This document shows positions 1 to 5,595 of a stretch of DNA of 7,389 nucleotides, in pieces; the stretch's first letter is position 1; the number at the start of each line of letters is the position of its first letter. The DNA is taken from positions 1-7,389 of the forward strand of contig JAJXSQ010000103.1 in NCBI GenBank assembly GCA_021784495.1, given 5' to 3'. The notes below the pieces were generated by a model. It had not been told where the DNA came from. It ran no database searches and saw only the letters and a program-made list of their open reading frames with translations. The stretch comes from Myxococcales bacterium (GTDB lineage: Bacteria > Myxococcota > Myxococcia > Myxococcales > Anaeromyxobacteraceae). Both the position numbers and the translations under genes were made by a program.

Positions 1-201
1 GCCCGGGAGCACGACCACCGCCCGGGTGCGGGCCGTCGCCACCTCGGCGAGCGGGCGGGCGCCGGTCGGGTGCGCGAGGGCGTCGGAGAGCGCCGCGTCG
101 AGCTCGACCCCCGGCGGCCGGGGGGGCGGGATCACCCGGGCGGCGAGCCCGTCCGGGAGCTGGAGCGCGAGCGGGCGGGCGCCGTAGGCGAGGGCGATCA
201 A
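1..201 (-). CDS. LarA-like protein (DUF2088 / lactate racemase N-terminal domain), 5' part only
   Basis: This is the first 67 codons of a gene that runs off the left edge. The N-terminus carries an early YG (residues 6-7), an LPDG turn, a proline-rich linker, then a segment DALAHPTGARPLAEVA followed by a hydrophobic strand RAVVVLPG. This order matches the N-terminal domain of LarA, where the corresponding stretch reads roughly SLDNPIGSDKLEELA followed by a VIISSD strand. LarA racemizes D- and L-lactate with a nickel-pincer cofactor. Many LarA homologues act on other 2-hydroxy acids, so the substrate here is unknown, and the catalytic histidines would lie outside the window. I chose the TTG at 201-199 because its TTGA overlaps the TGA stop of the upstream acyltransferase gene and a GGAGG sits 4 bases before it. 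This implies translational coupling. Only the N-terminal pattern supports the family call. Confidence 0.6.
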   Translation of the reverse strand, partial: MIALAYGARPLALQLPDGLAARVIPPPRPPGVELDAALSDALAHPTGARPLAEVATARTRAVVVLPG

Positions 202-953
202 CGCCCCTCCGCCGGGCCCGGGGCGGGGGGGGCGGCCGGCGCGCCGAGCTCCGCCTCCATCTCGGCGCGCACCCGGTCGCGGAGCGCGGGGATGTCGGCC
301 CGGGTGAGCCCGGCCGTGGAGATCGGCGCGAGGAGCCGCGCCGTCGCGCGGCAGGGCGCGATCCGGGTGCCGCCCTTGGCGAGGCCGGCCGCGGTCCCGG
401 AGACGACCACCGGCTGCACCGGCACCCCGGCCTCGATCGCCAGCCGGAAGGCGCCCGACTTGAACGGCAGGAGCCGGCCGTCGCGCGACCGGGTCCCCTC
501 CGGGAAGATCATGACGCTCATCCCGCGATCCAGGTAGGCCCGGGCGCGAGCCATCGCCTCGCCGCCGCTCTCGGCGTCGCCCCGCCGGACCGGGATGTCG
601 CCGGAGAGGCGGAACATCCAGCCCATCCAGGGGATCGCGAAGAGCGACTCCTTCGCGACCCACTTCATCTCGCGCGGGAGGCGGGAGAGGAGGACGATGT
701 CGAGGAGCGACTGGTGGTTCGAGACGACGACCCGGGGGCCGCCGCCGCGCGGCCAGCGACCCTCGACCCGGAAGTGCCAGCCGGGGTAGCAGCCCCCGAG
801 CGACGCGCCGGCGAGGCGGAGGAAGCGGCCGGGGACGGCCAGGTTCCGGTCGAAGGGGCGGGTGAGGAGCCAGAGCAGGAGCTGGAGCGGGAGCGCCGCG
901 AGGATGATGAGGCCGGCGGCGACCCAGCCGAGGGCGATGACGAGCGCGCGCAC
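198..953 (-). CDS. plsC: 1-acyl-sn-glycerol-3-phosphate acyltransferase (PlsC family)
   Basis: The 251-residue protein should transfer a fatty acyl group to lysophosphatidic acid, giving phosphatidic acid at the inner membrane for phospholipid synthesis. All four acyltransferase blocks are visible: the HX4D catalytic motif NHQSLLD (His80, Asp85), the GDIPVRR block (118-124), the FPEGTRS block (150-156) and the VPVQPVVV block (177-184). Residues 2-31 form a hydrophobic N-terminal membrane anchor, and residues 238-249 are an Ala/Pro-rich tail. Length is normal for the family. The start is a GTG at 953-951. A TAG stop lies in frame at 965-963, so no other upstream start is possible. The Shine-Dalgarno is weak (AGGGTGA). 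The downstream LarA-like gene overlaps its stop codon, so the two probably form an operon. Other lysophospholipid or ornithine-lipid acyltransferases share these motifs, so the exact acceptor is inferred. Confidence 0.92.
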   Translation of the reverse strand: MRALVIALGWVAAGLIILAALPLQLLLWLLTRPFDRNLAVPGRFLRLAGASLGGCYPGWHFRVEGRWPRGGGPRVVVSNHQSLLDIVLLSRLPREMKWVAKESLFAIPWMGWMFRLSGDIPVRRGDAESGGEAMARARAYLDRGMSVMIFPEGTRSRDGRLLPFKSGAFRLAIEAGVPVQPVVVSGTAAGLAKGGTRIAPCRATARLLAPISTAGLTRADIPALRDRVRAEMEAELGAPAAPPAPGPAEGR

Positions 954-1107
954 GGGGTCACCCTACCGGAAGGGCGGGGGCGGACGGAAGGCGGCGCGGG
1001 CCGCCGCGGCGCCGCGCCGCGCGGCCGGAGGCCCGGACCCGACGCCGGGCGAGCGGCGCCCGGGCACGGTTCACTTTTCGTGACTCGACGGCGGCGCGGG
1101 CGCGGCT

Positions 1108-1149
1108 GCGTCGCGCGCGACGCGACGGTGCGTGACCGGCGACGCACCG
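1108..1149. repeat. Palindrome and adjacent hairpin in the plsC-maeB intergenic region
   Basis: Positions 1108-1123 read GCGTCGCGCGCGACGC, a perfect 16-base palindrome. Directly after it, CGGTGCGT (1126-1133) and ACGCACCG (1142-1149) form an 8-base-pair stem with an 8-base loop. Either could be a protein-binding dyad or an RNA structure in the plsC leader. In sequence this GC-rich, such dyads also arise by chance, so no function is assigned. Confidence 0.4.
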
Positions 1150-1219
1150 CCGGGGCGGGTCCACCGCGCGTCCGGGCGCGTCAAGTGAGCGGATTCCGCC
1201 GGGCGATGCGGGGCAGCTC

Positions 1220-1255
1220 AAAAAAGCGGCGCGGCCCCCGGGTGCGGGGCGCGCC
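1220..1255 (-). terminator. Intrinsic-terminator-like hairpin with T6 on the minus strand
   Basis: Read on the minus strand, GGCGCG plus CCCC (1255-1246) pair with GGGG (1239-1236) and CGCGCC (1233-1228). There is a 6-base loop and a 2-base bulge. TTTTTT follows at 1225-1220, two bases after the stem. This is the form of a Rho-independent terminator for leftward transcription. No gene ends here on that strand: plsC begins about 270 bases further on. A leader attenuator, a short antisense RNA end, or chance are the options. Confidence 0.5.
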
Positions 1256-1263
1256 CGAGACGT

Positions 1264-1284
1264 TTTGCAAGATTCGTGCCGCAT
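1264..1284 (-). promoter_or_regulatory. Sigma-54 (RpoN) type -24/-12 promoter candidate, leftward
   Basis: The minus strand reads GCGGCACGAATCTTGCAAA. The conserved GG (1280-1279) and GC (1268-1267) are 10 bases apart. The match to the consensus TGGCACG-N4-TTGCA is 11 of 12, with only the first T replaced by C. Transcription would start near 1255 and head towards plsC. An activator of the NtrC type would be required. The predicted start coincides with the base of the hairpin at 1255-1228, which is odd and lowers confidence that it drives plsC productively. Confidence 0.5.
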
Positions 1285-1296
1285 AAATCGCGATGC

Positions 1297-1302
1297 TTGA
1301 CA
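1297..1302 (+). promoter_or_regulatory. TTGACA -35-like box upstream of maeB
   Basis: A perfect TTGACA lies 81 bases before the maeB start in the most AT-rich part of the intergenic region. No good -10 box follows at 16-18 bases; the position is occupied by a T-rich stretch (1318-1322). It may be the -35 of a housekeeping promoter with a degenerate or activator-dependent -10. Confidence 0.35.
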
Positions 1303-1382
1303 GGGGCTTCGAAAGGGTTTTTCGTCGGCGCCTCCAATCCACGAGCCGCAGCCGATCCACGCACCGTCACCGGGAGTGAGAG

Positions 1383-3698
1383 ATGGCCACCGACTTCACG
1401 CCGCCCCAGAACCCGCCGTCGAGCCCCGTCCCCAAGAAGAAGATCCGCCGCGAGGAGGCGCTCGAGTACCACTCCAGCGGCCGCCGCGGGAAGATCGAGG
1501 TCGTCCCCACCAAGCCCTGCGCCACCGCGCGGGACCTCGCCCTCGCCTACTCGCCCGGCGTCGCCGAGCCCTGCCTCGAGATCGCCAGGGATCCGGACCT
1601 CTCGTACCTCTACACCGCGCGCGGCAACCTGGTGGCGGTGGTCTCCAACGGCACCGCCGTCCTCGGCCTCGGCGACATCGGCCCGGCCGCCGGCAAGCCG
1701 GTCATGGAGGGCAAGGGCGTCCTCTTCAAGAAGTTCGCCGACATCGACGTCTTCGACATCAACGTCGACGCCAAGGAGGTCGACAAGCTCTGCACCGTGG
1801 TCAAGGCGCTGGAGCCGACCTTCGGCGGCATCAACCTCGAGGACATCAAGTCCCCCGAGTGCTTCGTCGTCGAGGCGCGGCTCAAGAAGGAGATGCAGAT
1901 CCCGGTCTTCCACGACGACCAGCACGGCACGGCGATCATCTCCGGGGCAGCGCTCCTCAACGCGCTCGAGCTCTCCGGGAAGAAGATCGAGGAGATCCGC
2001 GTGGTGGTCTCGGGCGCCGGCGCCTCGGCCATCGCCTGCACCCGCTTCTACCTGACGCTCGGGGTGAAGCGGGAGAACGTGATCATGGTCGACACCAAGG
2101 GCGTCGTCTACGAGGGGCGCACCGACGGGATGAACGAGTACAAGGCGCAGTTCGCCTCCAAGACCCAGGCCCGCACCCTCGCCGAGGCGGCGCGCGGCGC
2201 CGACGTCCTCCTCGGCTGCTCGGTGAAGGGGATGTTCGACCAGGCGATGGTCCGGTCGATGGCCCCGAACCCGATCGTCTTCGCCCTCGCCAACCCCGAT
2301 CCGGAGATCAGCTACCCGGACGCCAAGGCGGCGCGCGAGGACGTGATCATGGCCACCGGGCGGAGCGACTACCCGAACCAGGTGAACAACGTCCTCGGCT
2401 TCCCCTACATCTTCCGCGGCGCCCTCGACGTGCGCGCCCGGGCGATCACCGAGGAGATGAAGATGGCCGCGGCCCGCGCGCTCGCCGCGCTCGCCAAGGA
2501 GGACGTCCCGGACGCCGTCTCGCGCGCCTACGGCGGCGAGAAGTTCCGCTTCGGCCGCGAGTACATCATCCCCAAGCCGCTCGACCCGCGGGTCCTCCTC
2601 TGGGTGGCGCCGGCGGTGGCCAAGGCGGCGATGGACGGCGGCGTCGCCCGGGTCGCCGTGGACATGGCCGAGTACCGCGAGCGGCTGCGCAAGCTGCAGA
2701 GCCGCTCCCACCAGGTCATGGGCGGCGTCTTCGCCAAGGCGAAGCAGAAGCTGGCGCGGATCGTCTTCCCCGAGGGGCACCACCCCAAGATCCAGCAGGC
2801 GGCCGAGATCCTCCGCGAGGAGGCGATCTGCGAGCCGATCCTCCTCGGGCCGGTCGAGGCGATCCGGCACTCCATCGCCGACCTCCGGCTCGACGACCTC
2901 GAGGGGGTGTCGATCATCAGCCCCGAGGAGAGCCCCGACTTCGCCGCCTACGTGGGGCGGCTCCGCCAGCTTCGGCAGCGGCGCGGCGTCACCCTCGAGG
3001 AGGCGCGCCGCAAGGTCCGCATGCGCAACTACTTCGCCTCGGTCATGGTGGAGTCCGGCGCCGCCGACGGGATGGTGACCGGGCTCACCACCGGCTACGC
3101 CGACGCCATCCGCCCGCCGCTGGAGGTGATCCGCACCCGGCCCGGCAAGCAGGCGGCCGGCGTCTACATCGTGGTCACCAAGAACGACTTCAAGTTCTTC
3201 GCCGACTGCACGGTGAACGTCGACCCCTCGCCGGAGGCGCTCGCCGAGATCGCCAGCGCCACCTCCGACCTGGCCCGCTACTTCGACGTGACGCCGCGGG
3301 TGGCGATGCTCAGCTACTCCTCCTTCGGCAGCGCCGCCGGGGAGAGCCCGCGACGGATGCGCGCCGCCGCCGACCTCGTCCGGCAGCGCCGCCCCGACCT
3401 GGAGGTGGAGGGCGAGATCCAGGTGTACGTCGCCACCACCGCCGACGTCCGCGCCGAGGAGTTCCCCTTCTCGACGCTCAAGGACGACGCCAACGTCCTG
3501 GTCTTCCCGAACCTCGACGCGGCGAACATCGCCTACCAGATGCTGGAGCGCGTCGGCGGCGCCGAGGTGATCGGCCCGGTGCTCCTGGGGATGAACCGGC
3601 CGGTGAACGTGCTGCAGATGGGCTGCTCGGTCCAGTCGATCGTGAACCTGGCGGCGATCACCGCGCTGCGCGCGCAGGGCGACCAGTTCCTGTTCTAG
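1383..3698 (+). CDS. maeB: NADP-dependent malic enzyme, MaeB type (malic enzyme plus phosphotransacetylase-like domain)
   Basis: The 771-residue cytosolic enzyme decarboxylates malate to pyruvate, normally reducing NADP+, linking the TCA cycle to pyruvate and NADPH supply. The malic N-domain (about 20-155) has YSPGVAEP with the conserved Tyr56, MEGKGVLFKKFAD with the likely catalytic Lys111, and GGINLEDI. The metal-site block FHDDQHGTA is at 176-184. The Rossmann part (about 165-410) has GAGASA (211-216), ALANPDPEI and TGRSDYPNQVNN. A Pta-like domain fills about 445-765, with SGAADGMVTG, FADCTVNVDPS, MLSYSSFGSA and GPVLLGMNRPVN. In studied MaeB enzymes this domain is regulatory (acetyl-CoA sensing) and not a working phosphotransacetylase, and the SYSSFGS form fits that. 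Length matches full-size MaeB. The ATG at 1383 has a GGAG six bases upstream. No frameshift is seen. Cofactor preference (NADP versus NAD) is inferred from family. Confidence 0.96.
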   Translation: MATDFTPPQNPPSSPVPKKKIRREEALEYHSSGRRGKIEVVPTKPCATARDLALAYSPGVAEPCLEIARDPDLSYLYTARGNLVAVVSNGTAVLGLGDIGPAAGKPVMEGKGVLFKKFADIDVFDINVDAKEVDKLCTVVKALEPTFGGINLEDIKSPECFVVEARLKKEMQIPVFHDDQHGTAIISGAALLNALELSGKKIEEIRVVVSGAGASAIACTRFYLTLGVKRENVIMVDTKGVVYEGRTDGMNEYKAQFASKTQARTLAEAARGADVLLGCSVKGMFDQAMVRSMAPNPIVFALANPDPEISYPDAKAAREDVIMATGRSDYPNQVNNVLGFPYIFRGALDVRARAITEEMKMAAARALAALAKEDVPDAVSRAYGGEKFRFGREYIIPKPLDPRVLLWVAPAVAKAAMDGGVARVAVDMAEYRERLRKLQSRSHQVMGGVFAKAKQKLARIVFPEGHHPKIQQAAEILREEAICEPILLGPVEAIRHSIADLRLDDLEGVSIISPEESPDFAAYVGRLRQLRQRRGVTLEEARRKVRMRNYFASVMVESGAADGMVTGLTTGYADAIRPPLEVIRTRPGKQAAGVYIVVTKNDFKFFADCTVNVDPSPEALAEIASATSDLARYFDVTPRVAMLSYSSFGSAAGESPRRMRAAADLVRQRRPDLEVEGEIQVYVATTADVRAEEFPFSTLKDDANVLVFPNLDAANIAYQMLERVGGAEVIGPVLLGMNRPVNVLQMGCSVQSIVNLAAITALRAQGDQFLF

Positions 3699-3704
3699 GG
3701 TGAG

Positions 3705-3741
3705 GCGGCGGCCGCGCGGGAGGCCCCCGCGCGCCCGCCGC
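3705..3741 (+). terminator. Long GC hairpin just after maeB
   Basis: Starting seven bases after the maeB stop, 3705-3711 pairs with 3735-3741 and 3713-3720 pairs with 3726-3733. This gives 15 pairs with one C-C mismatch (3712/3734) and a 5-base loop. The stem is very stable, but only CTTGACT follows, so there is no proper U-run. It may stop transcription weakly, protect the mRNA 3' end or assist Rho. It shares bases 3729-3740 with the next hairpin, so only one can form at a time. Confidence 0.45.
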
Positions 3742-3759
3742 TTGACTCGGCGGGCGCGC
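3729..3759 (+). repeat. Perfect 12-bp inverted repeat with TTGACT in its loop
   Basis: GCGCGCCCGCCG (3729-3740) is the exact reverse complement of CGGCGGGCGCGC (3748-3759), separated by CTTGACT. As RNA it is an alternative maeB terminator stem, although the following bases hold only scattered Ts. As DNA it is a dyad centred on the -35 box of the promoter for the riboswitch operon, and so could be an operator. It excludes the 3705-3741 hairpin. Confidence 0.5.
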
Positions 3760-3771
3760 CTTGCGTAGATT
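3742..3771 (+). promoter_or_regulatory. Housekeeping-type promoter for the fluoride-riboswitch operon
   Basis: TTGACT (3742-3747) and TAGATT (3766-3771) are 18 bases apart, matching the sigma-70 consensus at 5 of 6 and 4 of 6 positions. The implied start, around 3777-3780, lies just before the first stem of the riboswitch aptamer at 3785, exactly where a riboswitch leader should begin. The position supports the call more than the match alone does. Confidence 0.55.
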
Positions 3772-3783
3772 CCCGCCGCTTCG

Positions 3784-3845
3784 AGGCGATGGGGTTCCGC
3801 CTTCAACCGCCCGGCCCGCGTCACCGGCCCGGCTGATGACTCCTA
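3784..3845 (+). promoter_or_regulatory. Fluoride riboswitch (crcB motif) aptamer
   Basis: The characteristic conserved blocks are present in order: GGCGATGGGGTTCCGCC (3785-3801), AACCGCC (3805-3811) and GGCTGATGACTCCTA (3831-3845). Stem 1 is GGCG (3785-3788) with CGCC (3798-3801). Stem 2 is 3809-3811 with 3831-3833, then, after one C-C mismatch, 3813-3816 with 3826-3829, capped by a 9-base loop. The pseudoknot is GGGGT (3791-3795) with ACTCC (3839-3843), including one G-U pair. This class binds fluoride through magnesium ions and usually switches on fluoride exporters or tolerance genes. It lies in the leader of the CLC gene, 36 bases before its probable start. Confidence 0.93.
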
Positions 3846-3879
3846 GGACAGCTCGCGCCGCACTGCCCTGGGAGGAGTC
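3838..3879 (+). promoter_or_regulatory. Riboswitch expression platform that can mask the Shine-Dalgarno
   Basis: GACTCCT (3838-3844), which contains the 3' strand of the aptamer pseudoknot, is perfectly complementary over 7 bases to AGGAGTC (3873-3879), which overlaps the ribosome-binding site GGGAGGAG (3870-3877). The two pairings cannot coexist. Without fluoride the Shine-Dalgarno would be covered. With fluoride the pseudoknot would hold 3839-3843 and free it. No U-run follows, so translational control is favoured over transcription termination. The mechanism is inferred from pairing. Confidence 0.7.
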
Positions 3880-3881
3880 CC

Positions 3882-5579
3882 CTGGATCCCCGCATCGACG
3901 ATCGCCTGTCGCCGCTCGGCCGCTCGGTCTCCGAGAGCCTCGCCGTCGGGCGCCAGATGCTCCTCGTGGCCGCCCCCGTCGGCGTCCTCGTCGGCCTGGC
4001 CATCGCCGCCTACGACTGGACGGTGAACGAGCTGCTCTGGCGGCGGATCACCGATCAGCCGGTCGGCCTCCAGCTCCTCGCCCCCTTCGCCGGCCTCCTC
4101 CTCACCGGGATCGTCCTCCGCCTCTTCCGCGTCACCTCCTCGTCGATGGCCGACGAGGTGGTCCGCGCCTACCACGAGCCCGGCGCGGGCATGCCCGCCG
4201 GGACCGCGCCCGGCAAGCTGGTCGCCTCGGTGGCCACCATGGGGTTCGGCGGGAGCGCCGGCATGGAGGGCGCGAGCAAGTGGCTCGGGGCCACCGTCGG
4301 GTCGCTCGCCCAGCGCGGGCTCCACCGGCTCGGGGTGCGCGCCCCGGCGAAGACGACGCTCCTCGTCGGCGGCTCGGCCGGCATCGCCGCCATCTTCCGC
4401 GCCCCGCTCTCCGGCGCCATCATGGGCGTGGAGTCGCCCTACAAGCACGACCTGGCGCACGAGGCGCTCCTGCCGGCGCTCGTCGCCTCGGCCACCTCCT
4501 TCTGGACCTTCGCCCAGCTCCGCCCGGCGACGCCCTACTTCCCGATTCACTTCCAGTACACGCTCGCCTCGCGCGACCTTTTGGTCGCGGTGCCGCTCGG
4601 CCTCGCCGCCGGCCTCGCCTCCCACCTCTTCCTCTGGACCCTGGCCCGCCTCCGCCGCCGGTTCGAGGGGCTCGGCGCCTCGATCCTGGTGCGCACCGCC
4701 GTCGGCGGGGCGCTGCTCTCCCTCCTCGGCCTCGCCGCCTGGCGGCTCCTGGGCGCGCCGGTGACGCTCGGCGCCGGCCTGCCGGTGGCCAACGACCTGC
4801 TCGCCGGGCGGTACGCGCTCTGGGCGGCGCTGGCCGTCTTCGGCTTCAAGCTCCTGGCCACGGCGATCACCTTCGGGTGCGGCGGCGTCGGCGGGCTCTA
4901 CGTGCCGAGCGCCACCATCGGCGCCGCGCTCGGCGCCGCCTTCGACGCGGCGCTGGCGCCGGGCCACCCCGGCGTCTACACGCTCCTCGGGATCGCCGCC
5001 TTCACCGGCGCCAGCTACAACAGCATCCTCTTCGCCGCGGTCTTCGTCGCCGAGTCGACCGGCAACGTCTTCCTGGCGGTGCCGGCGCTCATCGCCTCCA
5101 GCGTCGCCTTCACCGTCTCGGCCGGCGTCTCCAACTCCCGCTCGCAGCGCGCGCGCCGCCCCGGGTGGCGCGACCAGCTCCGCGCCCTGCCGGTGGCCCG
5201 GATCATGACCACGCGGATCGTCACCGCGACGCCGGAGGAGACCCTGGAGCGCTTCTCCCGCTCCGTGCTCCTCGACCACCACTTCAAGGCGCTCCCGGTC
5301 GTCGACCCGCAGGGCACCCTCCTCGGCATGGTGGGGCTCGCCCAGCTGCGGAGCGTCCCCATGGCGGACTGGCACCGGACGCGGGTCGCCCACGTCCTCG
5401 ACGCCGAGGCCCGGACGGTCTGCGCGCACCAGTCGGTCGCCGACGCCGAGGCCGCCCTGCGGCGCGGCGGGGCCGACTACGTCCCGGTGGTCGACGCCAC
5501 CACCTACCGCCTGGTCGGGATCGTCTCCGACTCGGACATCTACCGCGCCCTGGGGGCGCGCCGCTTCACCGCCGCCTGA
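3882..5579 (+). CDS. CLC-family anion channel/antiporter with two C-terminal CBS domains, under a fluoride riboswitch
   Basis: The 565-residue inner-membrane protein has a CLC transport core (about 25-415) followed by CBS domains (about 437-493 and 501-557), which commonly bind adenine nucleotides. CLC landmarks are GFGGSAGMEGAS with the gating-type Glu129, GIAAIFRAPLSGAIMGVES (about 167-185) and GCGGVGGLYVPS (333-343). Several canonical residues differ: GSGIP reads GAGMP (101-105), the proton-pathway Glu203 position is Ser185, GxFxP reads GLYVP, and the helix-R segment near 414-424 has no Tyr. The fluoride riboswitch suggests fluoride export. However, characterised fluoride CLCs are about 400 residues without CBS, so this may be a different subgroup. 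I chose CTG at 3882: the core GGAGG (3871-3875) is 6 bases upstream, the frame is closed by TGA at 3837, and the ATG at 3957 has no good ribosome site and would start inside the first helix. DUF190 follows in the same operon. Confidence 0.88.
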   Translation: MDPRIDDRLSPLGRSVSESLAVGRQMLLVAAPVGVLVGLAIAAYDWTVNELLWRRITDQPVGLQLLAPFAGLLLTGIVLRLFRVTSSSMADEVVRAYHEPGAGMPAGTAPGKLVASVATMGFGGSAGMEGASKWLGATVGSLAQRGLHRLGVRAPAKTTLLVGGSAGIAAIFRAPLSGAIMGVESPYKHDLAHEALLPALVASATSFWTFAQLRPATPYFPIHFQYTLASRDLLVAVPLGLAAGLASHLFLWTLARLRRRFEGLGASILVRTAVGGALLSLLGLAAWRLLGAPVTLGAGLPVANDLLAGRYALWAALAVFGFKLLATAITFGCGGVGGLYVPSATIGAALGAAFDAALAPGHPGVYTLLGIAAFTGASYNSILFAAVFVAESTGNVFLAVPALIASSVAFTVSAGVSNSRSQRARRPGWRDQLRALPVARIMTTRIVTATPEETLERFSRSVLLDHHFKALPVVDPQGTLLGMVGLAQLRSVPMADWHRTRVAHVLDAEARTVCAHQSVADAEAALRRGGADYVPVVDATTYRLVGIVSDSDIYRALGARRFTAA

Positions 5580-5595
5580 ACGGGAGAGACCGACG

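Larger units (their letters stand above)
954..1382. other. Intergenic region between divergent plsC and maeB
   Basis: No convincing gene was found in these 429 bases. Open frames here are rich in Arg, Pro and Ala and have no recognisable domain. The region must hold promoters for two divergent genes. Visible elements are a palindrome (1108-1123), a hairpin (1126-1149), a hairpin with a T6 run on the minus strand (1255-1220), a sigma-54-like promoter on the minus strand (about 1284-1264) and a TTGACA box on the plus strand (1297-1302). The part from about 1261 to 1325 is noticeably richer in A and T than the rest of the window, as expected for a control region. Confidence 0.7.

Noticed and set aside
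958..1284. A 108-codon minus-strand frame in the plsC upstream region
   Set aside because: The product is Arg/Ala/Pro low-complexity. Its start lies upstream of the likely transcription start, and it contains the hairpin and palindrome sequences. No domain or good ribosome site was seen.
1303..1330. A full sigma-70 promoter for maeB from TTGACA (1297-1302)
   Set aside because: No acceptable -10 hexamer lies 16-18 bases downstream, so only the -35-like box is reported.
1376..3703. A 775-codon plus-strand frame overlapping maeB in another frame
   Set aside because: The protein is an Arg/Gly/Pro-rich frame shadow. The maeB frame holds all conserved motifs and has the correctly spaced ribosome site.
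1218..3824. An 868-codon open frame on the minus strand across maeB
   Set aside because: It is antisense to a complete, motif-rich malic enzyme and made of repetitive Arg, Gly, Asp, Val and Leu without any domain. Long antisense frames are expected when third positions are nearly all G or C.
3957..3959. ATG as the start of the CLC gene
   Set aside because: It lacks a convincing ribosome site and starts within the first hydrophobic helix, while CTG at 3882 is well placed after GGAGG. It stays possible as a secondary start.
3843..5429. A 528-codon minus-strand frame across the CLC gene
   Set aside because: It is a composition-driven antisense frame (Gly, Glu, Arg, Ala repeats) with no recognisable family.
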